A DNA stretch of 64,000 nucleotides from Sesamum alatum (GCA_034509735.1 JACGWO010000012.1:4402001-4466000), one strand, 5' to 3'; shown: positions 10,753 through 23,170, counted from the stretch's first letter. Numbers and translations: made by a program. Notes: a model not told the origin generated them from the letters alone.

Positions 10753-11757
10753 ATTGGCTATGTAAATCACAAATGATATGGGCATACACTTAGATGTATA
10801 AATAGCTGATAGTATGCATATACGACAAGAAATGGAACCTCTATTAATGAATATGGATCATTTCACCAAAAAGGTGCAGCGTATGCTTTGATAAGTCTAT
10901 TACTAAAGTGTGTACGAGCAATGCATGGGCAATGTTAAAAAAAAAAAAAAGCAATGATCTATCTTGTCAAATAATACATCAATGCCAAGGAATATATTCC
11001 TCTACAATACATACAAATATGTACAACCAAAAAATATAAAGGTTAAATGGTAAAAGTTAAGCTGTAATATAATAAAAATAAAATTTACAACATGATATGT
11101 ACGCTAAGTTGTGTACTTCCGAAAAAATAAATTTTTTGGAGCATGATATTAAATAAAAATTTTGCAATGTGATATATTTTGCAACAATGTGTACTTCCAA
11201 AAAATAAATTTTTGCAATATAATAATTTATACGCTAAAAAGATAGATTATATATGTAGAATGTACATATGATTGTACAATTAAGCCATATACAATGTAAC
11301 TGGTAGAAAAAAAAAAAAAAAAAAAAGAAAAACCTTCATATATGAAAACTATACTATATATATATTATCGTGTAATAATAATATAATTATATAACATTAT
11401 ATAGAAAGTGTATGTAGAGTTGGATTTTATTAGATATTAATATGGTATAAAATAAAAAATCATTAAGTAAACTAAAATAAAATATACCTAACAACTTTCA
11501 TATATATATATATATATATGTATATGTATGCACATATACATACACAACTATTCATGATTTGATATAAAATAGTATTTTATTCAACAACAAAAACAAATCC
11601 AAACATACAACAACGTCTCAATATATTCTACTTTATCTCCAAAAAACAAATCCAAACATACTACGAACTCCCAAAACATACCCACTTATCTTCCAATTTC
11701 TCTCTCTACGTCTACAAAACAAGGCAAATCACTTAAAAAATGGATCCAAACAAAGCC
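10753..11757. other. Non-coding right arm of the Harbinger element
   Basis: AT-rich, with poly-A runs (for example 11308-11326) and a (TA)n run near 11502-11520. It ends in CCAAACAAAGCC, the right TIR. No gene seen. Confidence 0.5.
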
Positions 11758-11760
11758 TTA

Positions 11761-12500
11761 GCTTTTCGTGGCAAATTCCGTGGTAAAACAACAATAAATT
11801 TTTGCAACGGACTCACCGTTGCAAAAAAAACGGTGCAAAAATCGATCAACTTTAGGGTTACCACCTGTCGTTGCAAGTCGTAGCAAAATTCGTGGGAAAT
11901 ATTGACACGGACCACATCCGTTGCTAATTGCAAGGGTTTTTGCAACAGTTCATATCCGTGGCACCATTTGCTAATGATTTGCAATGGATATTGCAGCAGA
12001 AGAAGTCGTTGCAATTTAAATAACCTTTTGCAACTGAACTTGCAACGAACTTCAAGTTACATAATTTTTAAATAATATTACAAATAATTTTGCCACGAAT
12101 TTCTTGGTTTATTTTCCCTTCCAAATTAAAGACTTTAGTGTTGCGACGAATTTCACCTCGGATGATATTCCGTGGCAAAGTTGCCAATAATTTGCACTAA
12201 CTTTTGCAACAAATGTTTGATCCGTTGCGATCCGTACAAGGTAGTTGGGGACATTCATTTTTTAAATATTACATTTGCCACGATATATGATCTGTTGCAA
12301 TCCGTACAAGGTAGTTGGAGGTATTAATATTGAGACTTTGATTTTGCTATGGAGTTAGACCTGTAATCCGTTGCAATCCGTACAACAAAGTTGTAATGCA
12401 TTATTTGCGGAATGGTACTTTTGCCACGAATTTTGCAGTGGATGTGCGGTTCGTGGCAAAATCCTTGGCAAAAGCCGTTGCAAATCCGTTGCAAAAAGTT
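11761..12500. repeat. CACTA-1 left subterminal repeats (inner part)
   Basis: Dense variants of TTGCAACGGA, CCGTTGCAAA, CCGTGGCAAA and TTGCCACGAA in both orientations. They match the blocks at 372-463 and 24097-24500, which ties this segment to CACTA-1. A putative TNPA-binding array upstream of the TNP2 gene. Confidence 0.8.
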
Positions 12501-12790
12501 AATAAAAGAATACTTACACCCTTCTCCATTCTTATTTTCTTATCCATTTTTCACCTATTATTACTATTAATTTCTTTTACTCTACTGAAATTTTAATCTT
12601 CTATGCGCGATTTAACTGTTTGTCATCAAGTTGGTGCAATAAATCACACGTTTGGAGGTCTAGCTAACTTACTTTAAGGTATATACAAATTTTTTTGCTA
12701 GTGTATCTATATATATAGTCATTTAAAATTTTATTTTATTCTCTATGTATGTTATTGAATGTATATATATTTGTTGCTTTTAGAATAAAC

Positions 12791-15700
12791 ATGTTGAGAG
12801 AGCTGAGAAAGTGGATGTATGAGAAGAATCTACCCCGTCATGTTGGTATTTGAAAAGAATTTCGAGACGGAGTGACTAACTTTATAAACTGGGCAAAAAC
12901 ACAGCATGATTTTATGGATAAAGAGAAAATTTCTTGTTCATGTAGTATATGTAAGAACGGTAAATACAAATCCACTAAGGAGGTCACAATCGACCTTCTT
13001 AGAAAAGGCTTTGTAGAAAATTATTACAATTGGACATCTCATGGTGAGCCAGAATATGAGCCTTCCATGTCAGAAAATACATTGCTAACTTAAACGACAT
13101 ATTGGAATAACTATGAGCAATTGAATTGGGATCAGAGAATGGTGGTTGATACAGCTGGTCCTGTAATTCCTCCACTATATATTGATCATGGATATCATAA
13201 TTATAGGGATAACTTCAATGAATCGACATCTAGTAGTCATCAGTCACATGAGAACGAGGATGGTGTGAGTTCTAACAATGGGATAAAGTACAATACCGAT
13301 AATTTAGCAGAATTGTTTGAATTTTTTTTGATGTTGTAAGCGCTGCAAATCAACCGTTGTACAGTGGGAGCGAGAGTCACTCTTAGTTATCTACGGTGGC
13401 GAGGCTAGTAAACATCAAATCTGAATACAACCTACTGCAGAGTTGTTATGATGAAATATCACAACTAATAGAGGGATTGCTGCCATGGGATCACACGTTA
13501 AGGATTATTATAGTAAAAAAAAAAAATTGATAAGAGAGTTGGGGTTGCCTGTTGAGAAAATTGACGCGTGTAAGGCTGGTTGTATGTTATTCTGCGAAGA
13601 GGACAAACATTTGGAATTCTGCAAGTTTTGGGGGCATGCTAGGTATAAACCTGTAAAGGGTCAGAAACCTCGTCGCAAAAAATCTGCATATGCTACACTA
13701 TATTTGTCCATAACTCCCTGATTGTAGAGATTGTATGCTTTCAATACTACTGCTGAGCACATGAGTTGGGATGCCACTCACAAGACAGAGAATGGGGTTA
13801 TGTGTCATCCATCTGATGCAGAGGCTTGGAAATATTTCGATGAGATACATCCAGATTTTGCTTAAGAACCCCGCAATGTTCGTCTTGGCCTTTGTGCTGA
13901 TGCTTTTGCCCCACAATGGACAATATGGCAAAACCATATTCGTGTTGGTCAGTTATCATTACACCATACAACCTTCATCCAAAGATGTGTATGAAATCTG
14001 AGTATATGTTCTTGTCATTAAGTATTCCTGGTCCTACTAATCCCAAATGACTTATTGATGTATACTTGCAGCCTTTGATTGAGGAGTTGGTACAGTTGTG
14101 GCAAGTAGGTGCATAGACGTATGATGCATCTAGAAAAGATTTTTTCATGATGAAGGCGACACTTATGTGGACCATTAATGAATTTTCCGCTTATGAGATG
14201 TTGTCAAGTTGGAGTACTGCTGGGATTATGGGTTGCCCAATATGTATGGATAATAAACGGACATTTTACCTTCAACACGGCAGGAAAGCAAGTTACTTTG
14301 ATGTCACTGACAGTTTTTAAGAGCAGGACATCCATACAGGAGAAATAAGAAGGCTTTCACCAAGGGCAGAGTTGAAAAGAATGAAGCTCCACCTAGAGCA
14401 ATTGGGGAGGAAGTATGGCATTCTATGCGCCGTTTTAAATCTGCTATTGAGGACCCTCGGAGTTACCCTCCTGGTTATGGAACTGAACATAATTGGACAA
14501 AAGGAAGTATATTTTTGGATCTCTCGTGGTGGACCACAAACATGATTTGACATAACCTTGATGTCATGCACATAGAGAAAAATGTGTTTGACAATATATT
14601 CAATACTGTAATGAACATCAAGGGGAAAACCAAGGAAAATTTTAACGCAAGAAAAGTTACTGAGATTATTGCAATCGACCAGAAATTGTTGTGAGTGAAG
14701 ACCGACTGGGTAGCATGGCTAAAGCAGTGTATACATTGGATAGAGATAAGAAAAGAAAAATATTTGAGTAGATTAAATGTTTGAGGTTTTCGGATGGGTA
14801 TACTTCTGATCTTGGCAGATGTATTGACTTAAACGAATCAAAGTTACATGGAATTTCATGATTGCCACGTTTTCATGGAGAAGCTCATACCGATAGCATT
14901 TAGAGAAATATGCCAGAATTTGTATGGAATGTATTGACAGAAGTAAGCCTTTTGTTCCAAGCCATAAGCTCAGCTACACTAGATTTAAATAAAGTGAAAG
15001 GATTGGAGGAGAGTGTAGCTATAATTGTATGCAATTTAGAAAAAATATTTCCCCCTGCATTTTTCGATTCAATGGAGCATCTCTTGGTCCACTTGCCGTA
15101 TGAGGCTCGAGTAGAAGGTCAAGTACAGTATAGATAGATGTATCCATTTGAAAGGTATTATTATTCTTGATTTTTTTTAGCATCTATGTAATTATATGTA
15201 TCTAATTAATTTATGCCACTATATTTTCTTCTTTGCAATAGGTTCCTCCGTAATTTGAAGGGAAAGGTAAAGATCAAAGCTATTGTAGAGGCCTCAGTTT
15301 GTGAAGCCTACATTGTTGAGGAAATCTCGACATTCACCACTCATTATTTCGAACCTGATGTCATTTGCAAAAGGCGTAGACCTGGGAGGAATGATGATGG
15401 TTTAAATTACAATGAGAATATTGGACGCGTGTCCACTTTCAATCATCCTGGTCGTCCCCATGGTGCTTAAAAAATGAGGTATATCACTGGTAAAGAAAGA
15501 CATGTTGCTAGACTTATATAGTAGCCAATTGTCCAGAAGCGCAACCATACTATGAGTAAGTATTAATTTTATTTATTAATTAACATATTTTTTAGATCAC
15601 TAACTAAAATATATTTGGTACTATTGTAGGGATCTTTTGCAAGATTTGTATGAGCGGCACGATATTGATACAGTTGACGTTGATGGCATAGTTGCAATGC

Positions 15701-16200
15701 AATTTCTTCCATGATTCAAAACTTATGTAAGTTATCTTATAAAGGTAAGATGGTTGAATATGCCCAATATGTTCACTTTTTTTTTTTTTTTTGAATAGGT
15801 TACAGATCCTAGTAATCAAGTTACTGATCCATTTCTGAAGATGCTTGCATGGGGTCCATCACAACAAGTACTTACATGGCCAGCTTATTTTGTCAACATA
15901 TACAATTTCCATACTTTAGCCCATGGAGAAGGGAAGTCTACTGTGAACAATGGCATTTGTGTCAGAAGCTCGAGTTTAAGACGAGATAAAGTTGATTGGA
16001 TGGCTATATGTAGAACAAAAGCTAGACGAATTATTGAGTCAAGGTGGACTGAGGCAGCATTTCAAGAAGATGAGGTCGGATCTGTTCCAGTGGTTACTAC
16101 AGAAAATGAAATTCAACCTCTACATGACATAAACGGTATAGCCGATAATGAAGAATTTTCTAATAATGATGATGATGAAGAAGAAGAAGATGGTTTTTGA
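12791..16200 (+). pseudogene. CACTA-1 TNP2-type transposase, heavily degraded
   Basis: TNP2 is the CACTA transposase. In order: a transposase-associated N-terminal zinc-binding domain (RKWMYEKNLPRHVGI, FRDGVTNFINWAK, CSCSICKNGK at about 12791-12975); the Transposase_21 core (LIRELGLPVEKIDACKAGC, then CHPSDAEAW, EPRNVRLGLC and WTINEFSAYEM-like sequence, 13485-14650); the DUF4218 region (CNLEKIFPPAFFDSMEHLL at about 15030-15080; FNHPGRPHGA at about 15440); and a DUF4216-type end (LRRDKVDWMAICRTKARRI near 15980). An acidic Asp/Glu tail ends at 16200. Many stops and frameshifts occur. It is clearly older than the minus-strand copy at 20680-23170. Confidence 0.88.
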
Positions 16201-16287
16201 AGATGATGAAATGGATGATGATTATTGATGATTGAACACAATGTGCCTCATTTAATTTTTTGATCATAATTTTGATGGTTGAAATAT

Positions 16288-16445
16288 ATAAATTTATTAT
16301 ATAAATATATAAATAAGAGATAAATTTATTATATAAATATATGAATAAGGGATAAATTTATTATATAAATATATAAATAAGGGATAAGTTTATTGTATAA
16401 ATATATAATAAGGGATAAATTTATTTTATACATATATATATAAGG
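16288..16445. repeat. Tandem repeat, 32-bp unit
   Basis: About five copies of a 32-bp unit, core GGGATAAATTTATTATATAA, immediately downstream of the TNP2 stop. Confidence 0.8.
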
Positions 16446-16494
16446 GATGAGTGTTGTTGTTGATGATTGTATATTAGGATTCTATAATTAAGTT

Positions 16495-17035
16495 AAAAGC
16501 TATGAACTTGAAAGCTTCAACTATCAACTAAAAAGCTTCAACTAAATTAATTTAATTTAGTTAGTATAATAAGTATAAATAGTGTTTTACTAAACTAATT
16601 TTCACTAATTAGTTGATAGATTATAACTTAAAAGCTTAAACTAAATTAATTCAACCTAGTTAACTAAAACTTAAAAGTTAACTATTCACCTTAAAAGTTT
16701 CAACTAAACTAATTTAACTTAGTTAACTATCAACTTATAAGCTTCAACTAAACTAATTCAACTTAGTTAACTAATCAAGTTTTAACTAAATTAATTCAAC
16801 CTAGCCAACTAAACTAATTTATAAGTTAACTAATCAACTTAAAAGCTTCAATTAAATTAATTTAACTTAGTTAACTATCAACTTAAAAGCTTCAACTAAT
16901 TTAACTTAATTAACAAAACAATTTAAGTTTTAACTAAAATTATTTAACTATCAACTTAAAAGTTTCAACTAAACTAAGTAACTTAGTTAAATCTCAATTT
17001 AAATGATTTAACTAAACTAATTTAACTAAGTTACT
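16495..17035. repeat. Degenerate tandem repeat, about 44-bp unit
   Basis: Repeated AAAAGCTTCAACTAAACTAA followed by TTTAACTTAGTTAACTATCA, with units of variable length. It lies between TNP2 and the second ORF of CACTA-1. No coding sense. Confidence 0.75.
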
Positions 17036-17078
17036 TTTTTTTTACTATGTTCAAGTAGATACGGTAAGCGGAGGATTT

Positions 17079-17925
17079 ATGGGAGGTAGGGGTTATAGGG
17101 TTGCCACCACACCACCAATTCCACCTTCTCCTATAGCTCGAGAGACACCCTCCTCATCCCCTACTCTACCCCCTTCTCCTGTGGGGATGGAAAACACACA
17201 TGTTGCTCCATCACCATTACCATCACCAGTAGTATCCTCATCAGCGGCACCGCCACCAATACCACCATCTGCATCCGTACGTGAAGCCGCGTCTAATAAT
17301 TTTCCTCTGATAACTACTCCATCAAATTTCATCACCCCGGTGTTTATCATGTAAGATAATTTAAATGTTTGATTGTTTATAAAAGCTTTTAAATTATTGT
17401 ATTATATTTGTTATTAATAATTAATTTTTTGTTACTTTGTAGGGATTCGGATGTACTACCGGCCATTAATTCCATTATTACAGGCTACTATTTTGGGGCA
17501 TGACCTTCCTTCAAAGTTGTTTCGCAAGAGAGTAAGGACTTCTGGTTTTGAAAATTTAATGTAAGATTCAAAAATTTTAATTTTTAGTTTATTTTTGTTA
17601 TTAATAAAATTTTTGGTTATCTTATCATATTAATTTATTATCTCTTGTAGGCATGCTATACATGGAATTCAAGTGATGAAGGCCAAATTTGCAGTAATCT
17701 TAACTATAAGGTCGGAAAATGGATTAGGGAGGCAATGAGGCGATGTAGGAAAAGCAAAAAGTAGGCCGTTTGGATGTCCGATGAAATTTGGGCGGGCCTG
17801 CAGTGTGCGTGGGCTGATGAGAAATTTCAGACCATCTCACAAATTAATAAAACCAACCACCAAAAAAAATGTATCTACATCTACCGTCTATCGAGGTGGT
17901 TCTGCTTCATTTTCATCTAAATGCC
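17079..17925 (+). pseudogene. CACTA-1 second ORF, Ptta/TNPA-like
   Basis: The start MGGRGYRVATTPPIPPSP leads into a Pro/Ser-rich N-terminus (17079-17350). Short AT-rich intron-like gaps follow (near 17351-17443 and 17560-17650). Later sections encode KVGKWIREAMRRCRK, then IWAGLQCAWADEKF, and finally KNVSTSTVYRGGSASFSS in a shifted frame. The last motif resembles the HTGGS-x-SF signature of plant Ptta/En/Spm proteins. Such proteins bind subterminal repeats. It follows TNP2 in the same orientation, as in other CACTA elements. Stops and frameshifts make it a pseudogene. Confidence 0.65.
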
Positions 17926-17929
17926 AAAA

Positions 17930-19010
17930 TATTTTCCTAAAATTGCACTAAATACTTCTATTTTTCTATATATTTATAATAAATACCATAATTTTACCCT
18001 AAAATTGCACTAAATACCAATATTTGCTCGAATTACCCAATTTTTCTTAAATTTCAGAAAATTAACAAATTTCATATATTAGAGTAATTTTTTTTAAAAA
18101 TTACAGAAAATTCTTAACATATTTTTGAAATTTATAGAAAAAGACATAAATATATAGGAAAATCACAAAAAAATTTAAAATTACAGAAAATTTTTCTGAA
18201 ATTACAGAAAATTTTTAAGAAATTTTCTGAATTTTCATAATTTTTGAAATTTATAGAAAAATTCAGAAATTTTTTAAATTTACAGAAAATGAAAAATTTA
18301 CAGAAATTTTGAAAATTTTCAGAATTCTAAAAAATTAAAATTTCCAGATTTTTAAAATAGAATTTTTTTTGAAGTTTTTAATAATATTAGAAAATAATTT
18401 TAAAAATAACAGAAAATAATTAAAATTAATAAAAATTTGTTAATAAACATAGAATTTTCATAATATTATTTTCTGAATTTTCTAATAATTATATTAAATT
18501 TGTAATTATTGAAAATATCCTATATTATTCTAATTATTGACAGAAATTATGAAAAATGCACAGAAATTACAAAAAATTTACATGAATTACAGAAAATTCA
18601 CTAAAATTACCTAAAATTCACACAAATAATAGAAAATAATCAGAAAATTGCCCTAAAAATTACAGAAAAATAATCGTCTAACATTACAAAAATATAAAAA
18701 AATGCTCAGAAATTACAGAGTTTTACAAAAAATGCCCAACAGTTACAGAAATTTACATAACATGCCGAAAATACATATCAATTTACATAAATTATAGAAA
18801 ATACCAGAAAATTACATAAATTATAGAAAATTCCAAAAATTACAGAATTACAGAAAATCCCCTAACATTACATGCATATCAAAATTCCACAATTTACAGA
18901 ATATACTAGAAAATTACACATCAAAAATACCACAATTTGTAGAAAAATCCCCTAACATTACAAGCATTTTCAGAAATTTACAAAACAGAAAAAAAAAAAA
19001 AAATTAAAAG
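17930..19010. repeat. Degenerate repeat region built on ACAGAAAATT
   Basis: About 1 kb of AT-rich sequence in which ACAGAAAATT, AAATTACAGAAAA and near variants recur irregularly, ending in a poly-A run (about 18988-19003). No gene. Confidence 0.65.
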
Positions 19011-19035
19011 CAGGGTTTTCTAGAAACCGTACTTG

Positions 19036-19170
19036 GCTGTGGCGATGGTGGAGACGGTGGCGATGGAGGTAAAGGGGGGTGGCGACGAGTGGTGGCGATG
19101 GGGGATGGCGACAGGGGGTGGCGACGGTGGCGATGGAGGCGACGGGGGGTGGCGACGGTGGCGATGGAGG
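19036..19170. repeat. GC-rich minisatellite, GGCGACGGTGGCGATGG unit
   Basis: Several copies of GGCGACGGTGGCGATGGA and GGGGGGTGGCGACGG stand out in AT-rich surroundings. A (GA)n tract follows (about 19177-19230). Read on the minus strand it is a CT-rich leader followed by short Pro/Ser/Thr-coding repeats, like a 5' UTR and start of a gene, but no frame could be followed. Confidence 0.7.
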
Positions 19171-19269
19171 CTGGTATAGAGAGAGACAGAGAGAGAGAGA
19201 GATTTAAAGAGAGGGAGAGGGAGAGTAGAAATGAGGAAAAATCAGTGAAGTGTTGTATTTATAATAGAA

Positions 19270-20580
19270 TTTTGGAACGGTCATGTTTTGACCATACCGT
19301 TCCTACTGTCGTTCCCAAATGTATAAAACGACGTCGTATTCTCTATAAAACGATGCCGTTTTGATACCTTGTACTGATGCTGACCTAAATAGGAACGGTC
19401 ACTTAGTAGTGAGGCCATTTGGAATACCGTTCCCAAATACGACCGTTCCTAAATTACAAACGATCGTTGTCGTATCAATTCCAAATACTTACTACTTGGA
19501 ATTGTACTAATAGGAACGGTCGATTAATAGAAAATATGTACCTAACCCCGTTCCTGAAGAAAGAAACGATGTTGTTTTGGGACACGAACATTTCTACCGT
19601 TCCTAATTGCATGTTCACCCGTTCCTATATGTATTGCAATTTTTTTTAATCTTATTACATAATAACTATAAATTAAGAAAAACACGTTCCGGACACTCAT
19701 ATGATTGAATAAAGGTACACAATTGGATATTTACAAAAATTTCAAATTACATAATAATTTCTGCAATATACACACACGTTCAGAATATGAAGTATATTTG
19801 TATATTTAGTTTTGTTAGTATTTCACAGATGTAACTAGCATCCTATGTTGTTGTACTGCACGGCATAATCGGACCGTCAAAATTCTAATCAGGCCGTTAG
19901 ATATGATGTACGACACAAAATAATACAGTATGTGTAGTTTTGAGAAATTTTGGTGTGCGGTTCTTGAGATATCGTATTTGGTCAGTTTCAACGTAATAAA
20001 AACAGATGCATTTGGAAATCCGGGTTGCTGATTGAAAATCAGACCGTTGGATATCAATTCATATTCATAATCTTGTATGTATTTAAAAATGGTGTCGATC
20101 ACGCTTACGAATGTTGAGATTTCGGACAAATTAGTTGGAATTGAAATAATAGGAACGGTCACCTAATAAATCTAGTGTTCCCATTACCGTTCCTAATAGA
20201 TAGAACGATGTCGTTTTGGACACACACGTAATTACCGTTCCTACTGTAATTAGGAACGGTCGTATATAGGTATTAGCGTTCCTAATTCGAAAATGGAGCT
20301 ATTTTTTTAGCAGGCGCCATTTGAAAAACTGTACCGAGAATAGGAACGGTCGTAGGTTTTACCTGACCGTTCCTAATTCAAATTTTCCTCATTTTTTTAA
20401 TTTGCCGCCATATTTGAAAATTTGTACCTGTAATAGGAATGGTCCGTGTAAATTAGAAGCGTTCCTAATTCAAATTTCCCCAATTTTTTTTGTTTGGAGC
20501 CTATTCAAATAACTGTACCTGTATTAGGAACGGTTGTATCATATAATAGATCTAGTGTTCCCATTACCGTTCCTATTTTT
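19270..20580. repeat. CACTA-2 subterminal repeats, left array
   Basis: Many copies of AGGAACGGTC and CCGTTCCTA alternate in orientation, often in pairs separated by 20-40 bp. The motif differs completely from that of CACTA-1. A region without the motif (about 19660-20140) interrupts the array. Confidence 0.85.
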
Positions 20581-20679
20581 AAATTTTATTCTAATTTCAT
20601 AAAATAATCAAAATACATATATCGAATACAATTTTTACAATAAAGTTAATTAAAAAAATACAGAAAAATTTCTGAAAAT

Positions 20680-23170
20680 TCAATAAGTCTCTTCATCAGA
20701 CTCACACTCGTCAAAGCTATCTTCATCTTCGGATTCATTGTCTGGCGAGCGCGATGGCTCTGCTCCATGATCAACGACCAACTGTATTCACATTGGGTCA
20801 TACAGTTCAAAGGTTTGGTTATCTATTACAACATTTGGATTAGGTACGACTTCATCCATCTGATAGGCGACCTCGGTCCATCGCGACTCATCGATTACTC
20901 TTCGAGCCTTGATTTTGCAAACAGTTTTCCAGTCGACTTTGTCTCTCTTCATACTCGGGTAATCCGGGTAGTAGACTTGTACTGCTTGTTGAGCCAATAT
21001 GAATGATTCATTCTTTTGGTAGAGCTTTTTGAAGTTGACATCAACAACGTGATAACGAGGGTGTATCTTCATGCCTCTGACCGGATCGACCCAACGATAA
21101 TTAAATAGTACAATGTACATGTTTGGAATTAGTGTGTAATCTAGCTGAATTATCTCTTCCAAAATTCCATAGAAGTCAGAATTCGTGTCCGTATATGAGG
21201 AGCTTTTCACAGTATTTATTTAATTACCTTTCAAATGGGTACATCCACCTGTATTGCACGGGCCCCCCAATGCGCGCCTCATATGGAAGGTGAACAATTA
21301 GATGCTCCATTGAGTCGAAAAAAGGAGGAAAATTTTTCTCAAGGTTGCACAGGATGACGACTACACTCTCTTCCAATTCTTTTACCTTAGCCACATCTAG
21401 TTTTGTTGAGCATAGGATCTGGAATAGACGGCTCACTCACACGTGCTTTGGAAGCATTTCGCGGAAGGCAACCAGAATCAATTTCTGCATGAATGTATGA
21501 CAACCATGGTTCTTCATGATGTGCATCCTCAACTCCTTCAGGTCGACACAATGGGCCAAGTTAGAGGCATACCCATCAGGAAACCTAAGACAATGAATCC
21601 ACTCATATATCTTCTTCTTTTGCTCATTCGTCAGTGTATATACCGCCTTAGGCATCACGTTCGGTCTCCTTTCATCTACCTCAAGCTTTGATCGATTACA
21701 TATGATCTTCAAATCCTTCTGTGCATTCAGATTGTCCTCGTTTTCCCCTTGATGTCCATCACAGTATTGAATATATTATCGAACACATTCTTCTCAATAT
21801 GCATGACATCAAGATTGTGTCGTATCAGATGCGCCCCCCAGTATTCAAGCTCCCAGAATATGCTTTTCTTCTTCCACTTATGGTCGATACCGTAGCCTTC
21901 TGGTTCACTCAACGGTTGTTCGACAGCCACACTAAACGCATCGACACGGGTTCAGATCTATTCTCCAGTCAGCCTCATACATGCAACCTTCCTCTCCATT
22001 CGATTTTTAGTGAAGGCTTTTTTGTTCCTGCGATAAGGATGAACCGGTGGTAGGAATTGCCTATGGCAGTCAAAATAGCATGCCTTCTGACCATGCTGTA
22101 AATAGAATGTCCGTATGTCCTCCATACAAACTGGACACCCCATAACACCGGCGGTACTCCATCCAAACACCATCCCATAAGCAGGAAAGTCGTTCACTGT
22201 CCACATCAATGCGGCATGCATCATGAATGGCTGGTTTGTCGCAGTATCGTGCGTACGTACACCCACATACCATAAATTCTGCAACTCCTCGATCAACGGC
22301 TCCAAGTAGACATCGATTAGACGTTTCGGATTCGATGGGCCAGGGATCACCATCGTTAGGAACATATACTCAGACTTCATGCACATTCCTGGTGGGACAT
22401 TGTACGGTGTAAGTATGACGGGCCAACATGAGTAAATTTTACCATACTGGCCGTGCAGTGCAAACCCATCCGTGCACAACCCAAGTCTAACATTACGAGG
22501 CTTAACTGCAAAATTAGGATACATCCGGTCAAAATGCTTCCAAGCCTCTGCATCAGACGGATGACACATGGATCCTTCCTCCATCTGATGGCTTGCATGC
22601 CAAGTCATATGCTCTGTTGTGGCCTCCGACGCATACAATCTCTGCAGCCGAGGGGTAATCGGTAGATACCTAAGAATGGCATATGGGGACTTCTTGCGTT
22701 TAGGATTTCTGTCCCTGGTGGGCTTGTACCTAGCGTCTGCATAGAACTTGCAATATTCCAAATCAATATCGTCCTTCCAGTACAACATGCAACCGTTTTT
22801 GCAAGCATCAATCTTCTGAACTGGTAAACTCAATTCTCTTATCAATTTCTTCATATTGTAATAATCGACGGGGAAAGTGTGATCGCGGGGCATTACAGTA
22901 TCAGCCCACTGGCATAACCGATCATATGTATGCTCGGAAAAACCCCCTTCGGCCTTGATATTCACCAAAAGGAAATTGACGCCAGCTGAGAGATGGTGCA
23001 GTCGTTCCACAACGGTTGATCCGCAGCATGAACTACATCAAAAAAATGGTCTGACAAGCCAGACACATAATCATAGGGCCTCAAATCGTAATATGAACTA
23101 GGACCACATCATATGGACAATACCGGCGTCACACCCAGGACGTCTCGATCATACATCTATTTTCTCAACT
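20680..23170 (-). pseudogene. CACTA-2 TNP2-type transposase, lightly damaged
   Basis: From the right: DYVSGLSDHFFDVVHAADQP, then a one-base frameshift after WNDCT. A 350-codon open stretch (23010-21958) follows, covering the Transposase_21 core with LSLPVQKIDACKNGCMLYWK, CHPSDAEAWKHFD, RNVRLGLCTDGFALHGQYG, VIPGPSNPKRLIDVYLEPL and CPVCMEDIRTFYLQHGQKA. Frameshifted continuations carry HLIRHNLDVMHIEKNVFDNI (21930-21727), MPKAVYTL and CHTFMQKL (21712-21437), and the DUF4218 segment with NLEKNFPPFFDSMEHLIVHL (21436-21224). A deletion there removes the rest of DUF4218. The DUF4216 part follows (VLFNYRWVDPVRGMKIHP), with an in-frame TGA and an acidic end at 20680. The usual N-terminal transposase-associated domain was not found. 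Confidence 0.88.

Larger units (their letters stand above)
467..11757 (+). mobile_element. PIF/Harbinger DNA transposon, 11.3 kb, with four Myb/SANT-like genes
   Basis: TTA occurs at 464-466 and 11758-11760, the canonical PIF/Harbinger target duplication. The ends are imperfect inverted repeats: the left reads CACTGTGTTTGGGTC and the right, inverted, reads GGCTTTGTTTGGATC. The left end also holds a hairpin-forming palindrome (about 477-520). Deleting the element reunites the CACTA-1 subterminal repeat block. Inside are a HARBI1-like DDE transposase (5186-6390, plus), Myb/SANT-like genes at 2372-4208 and 6393-7535 (plus), and two more at 8470-9035 and 10138-10752 (minus). The boundaries rest on TSD, TIR and context together. 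One element with four Myb-type genes is unusual, so a composite origin is possible. Confidence 0.75.

Noticed and set aside
12690..12703. TTTTTTTGCTAGTG as a possible CACTA right terminus.
   Set aside because: It lies just upstream of the TNP2 start with no TSD. The subterminal repeats and the exact CAT duplication place the true right end at 24519.
17093..17350. Gly/Asp-rich minus-strand frame.
   Set aside because: Mirror of the Pro/Ser-rich start of the plus-strand Ptta-like ORF.
17855..17871. AACCACCAAAAAAAATG as the left end of CACTA-2 (compare AAC after 24096).
   Set aside because: It lies inside a Ptta-type coding stretch that continues with STSTVYRGGSASFSS, so a boundary here would break a conserved motif.
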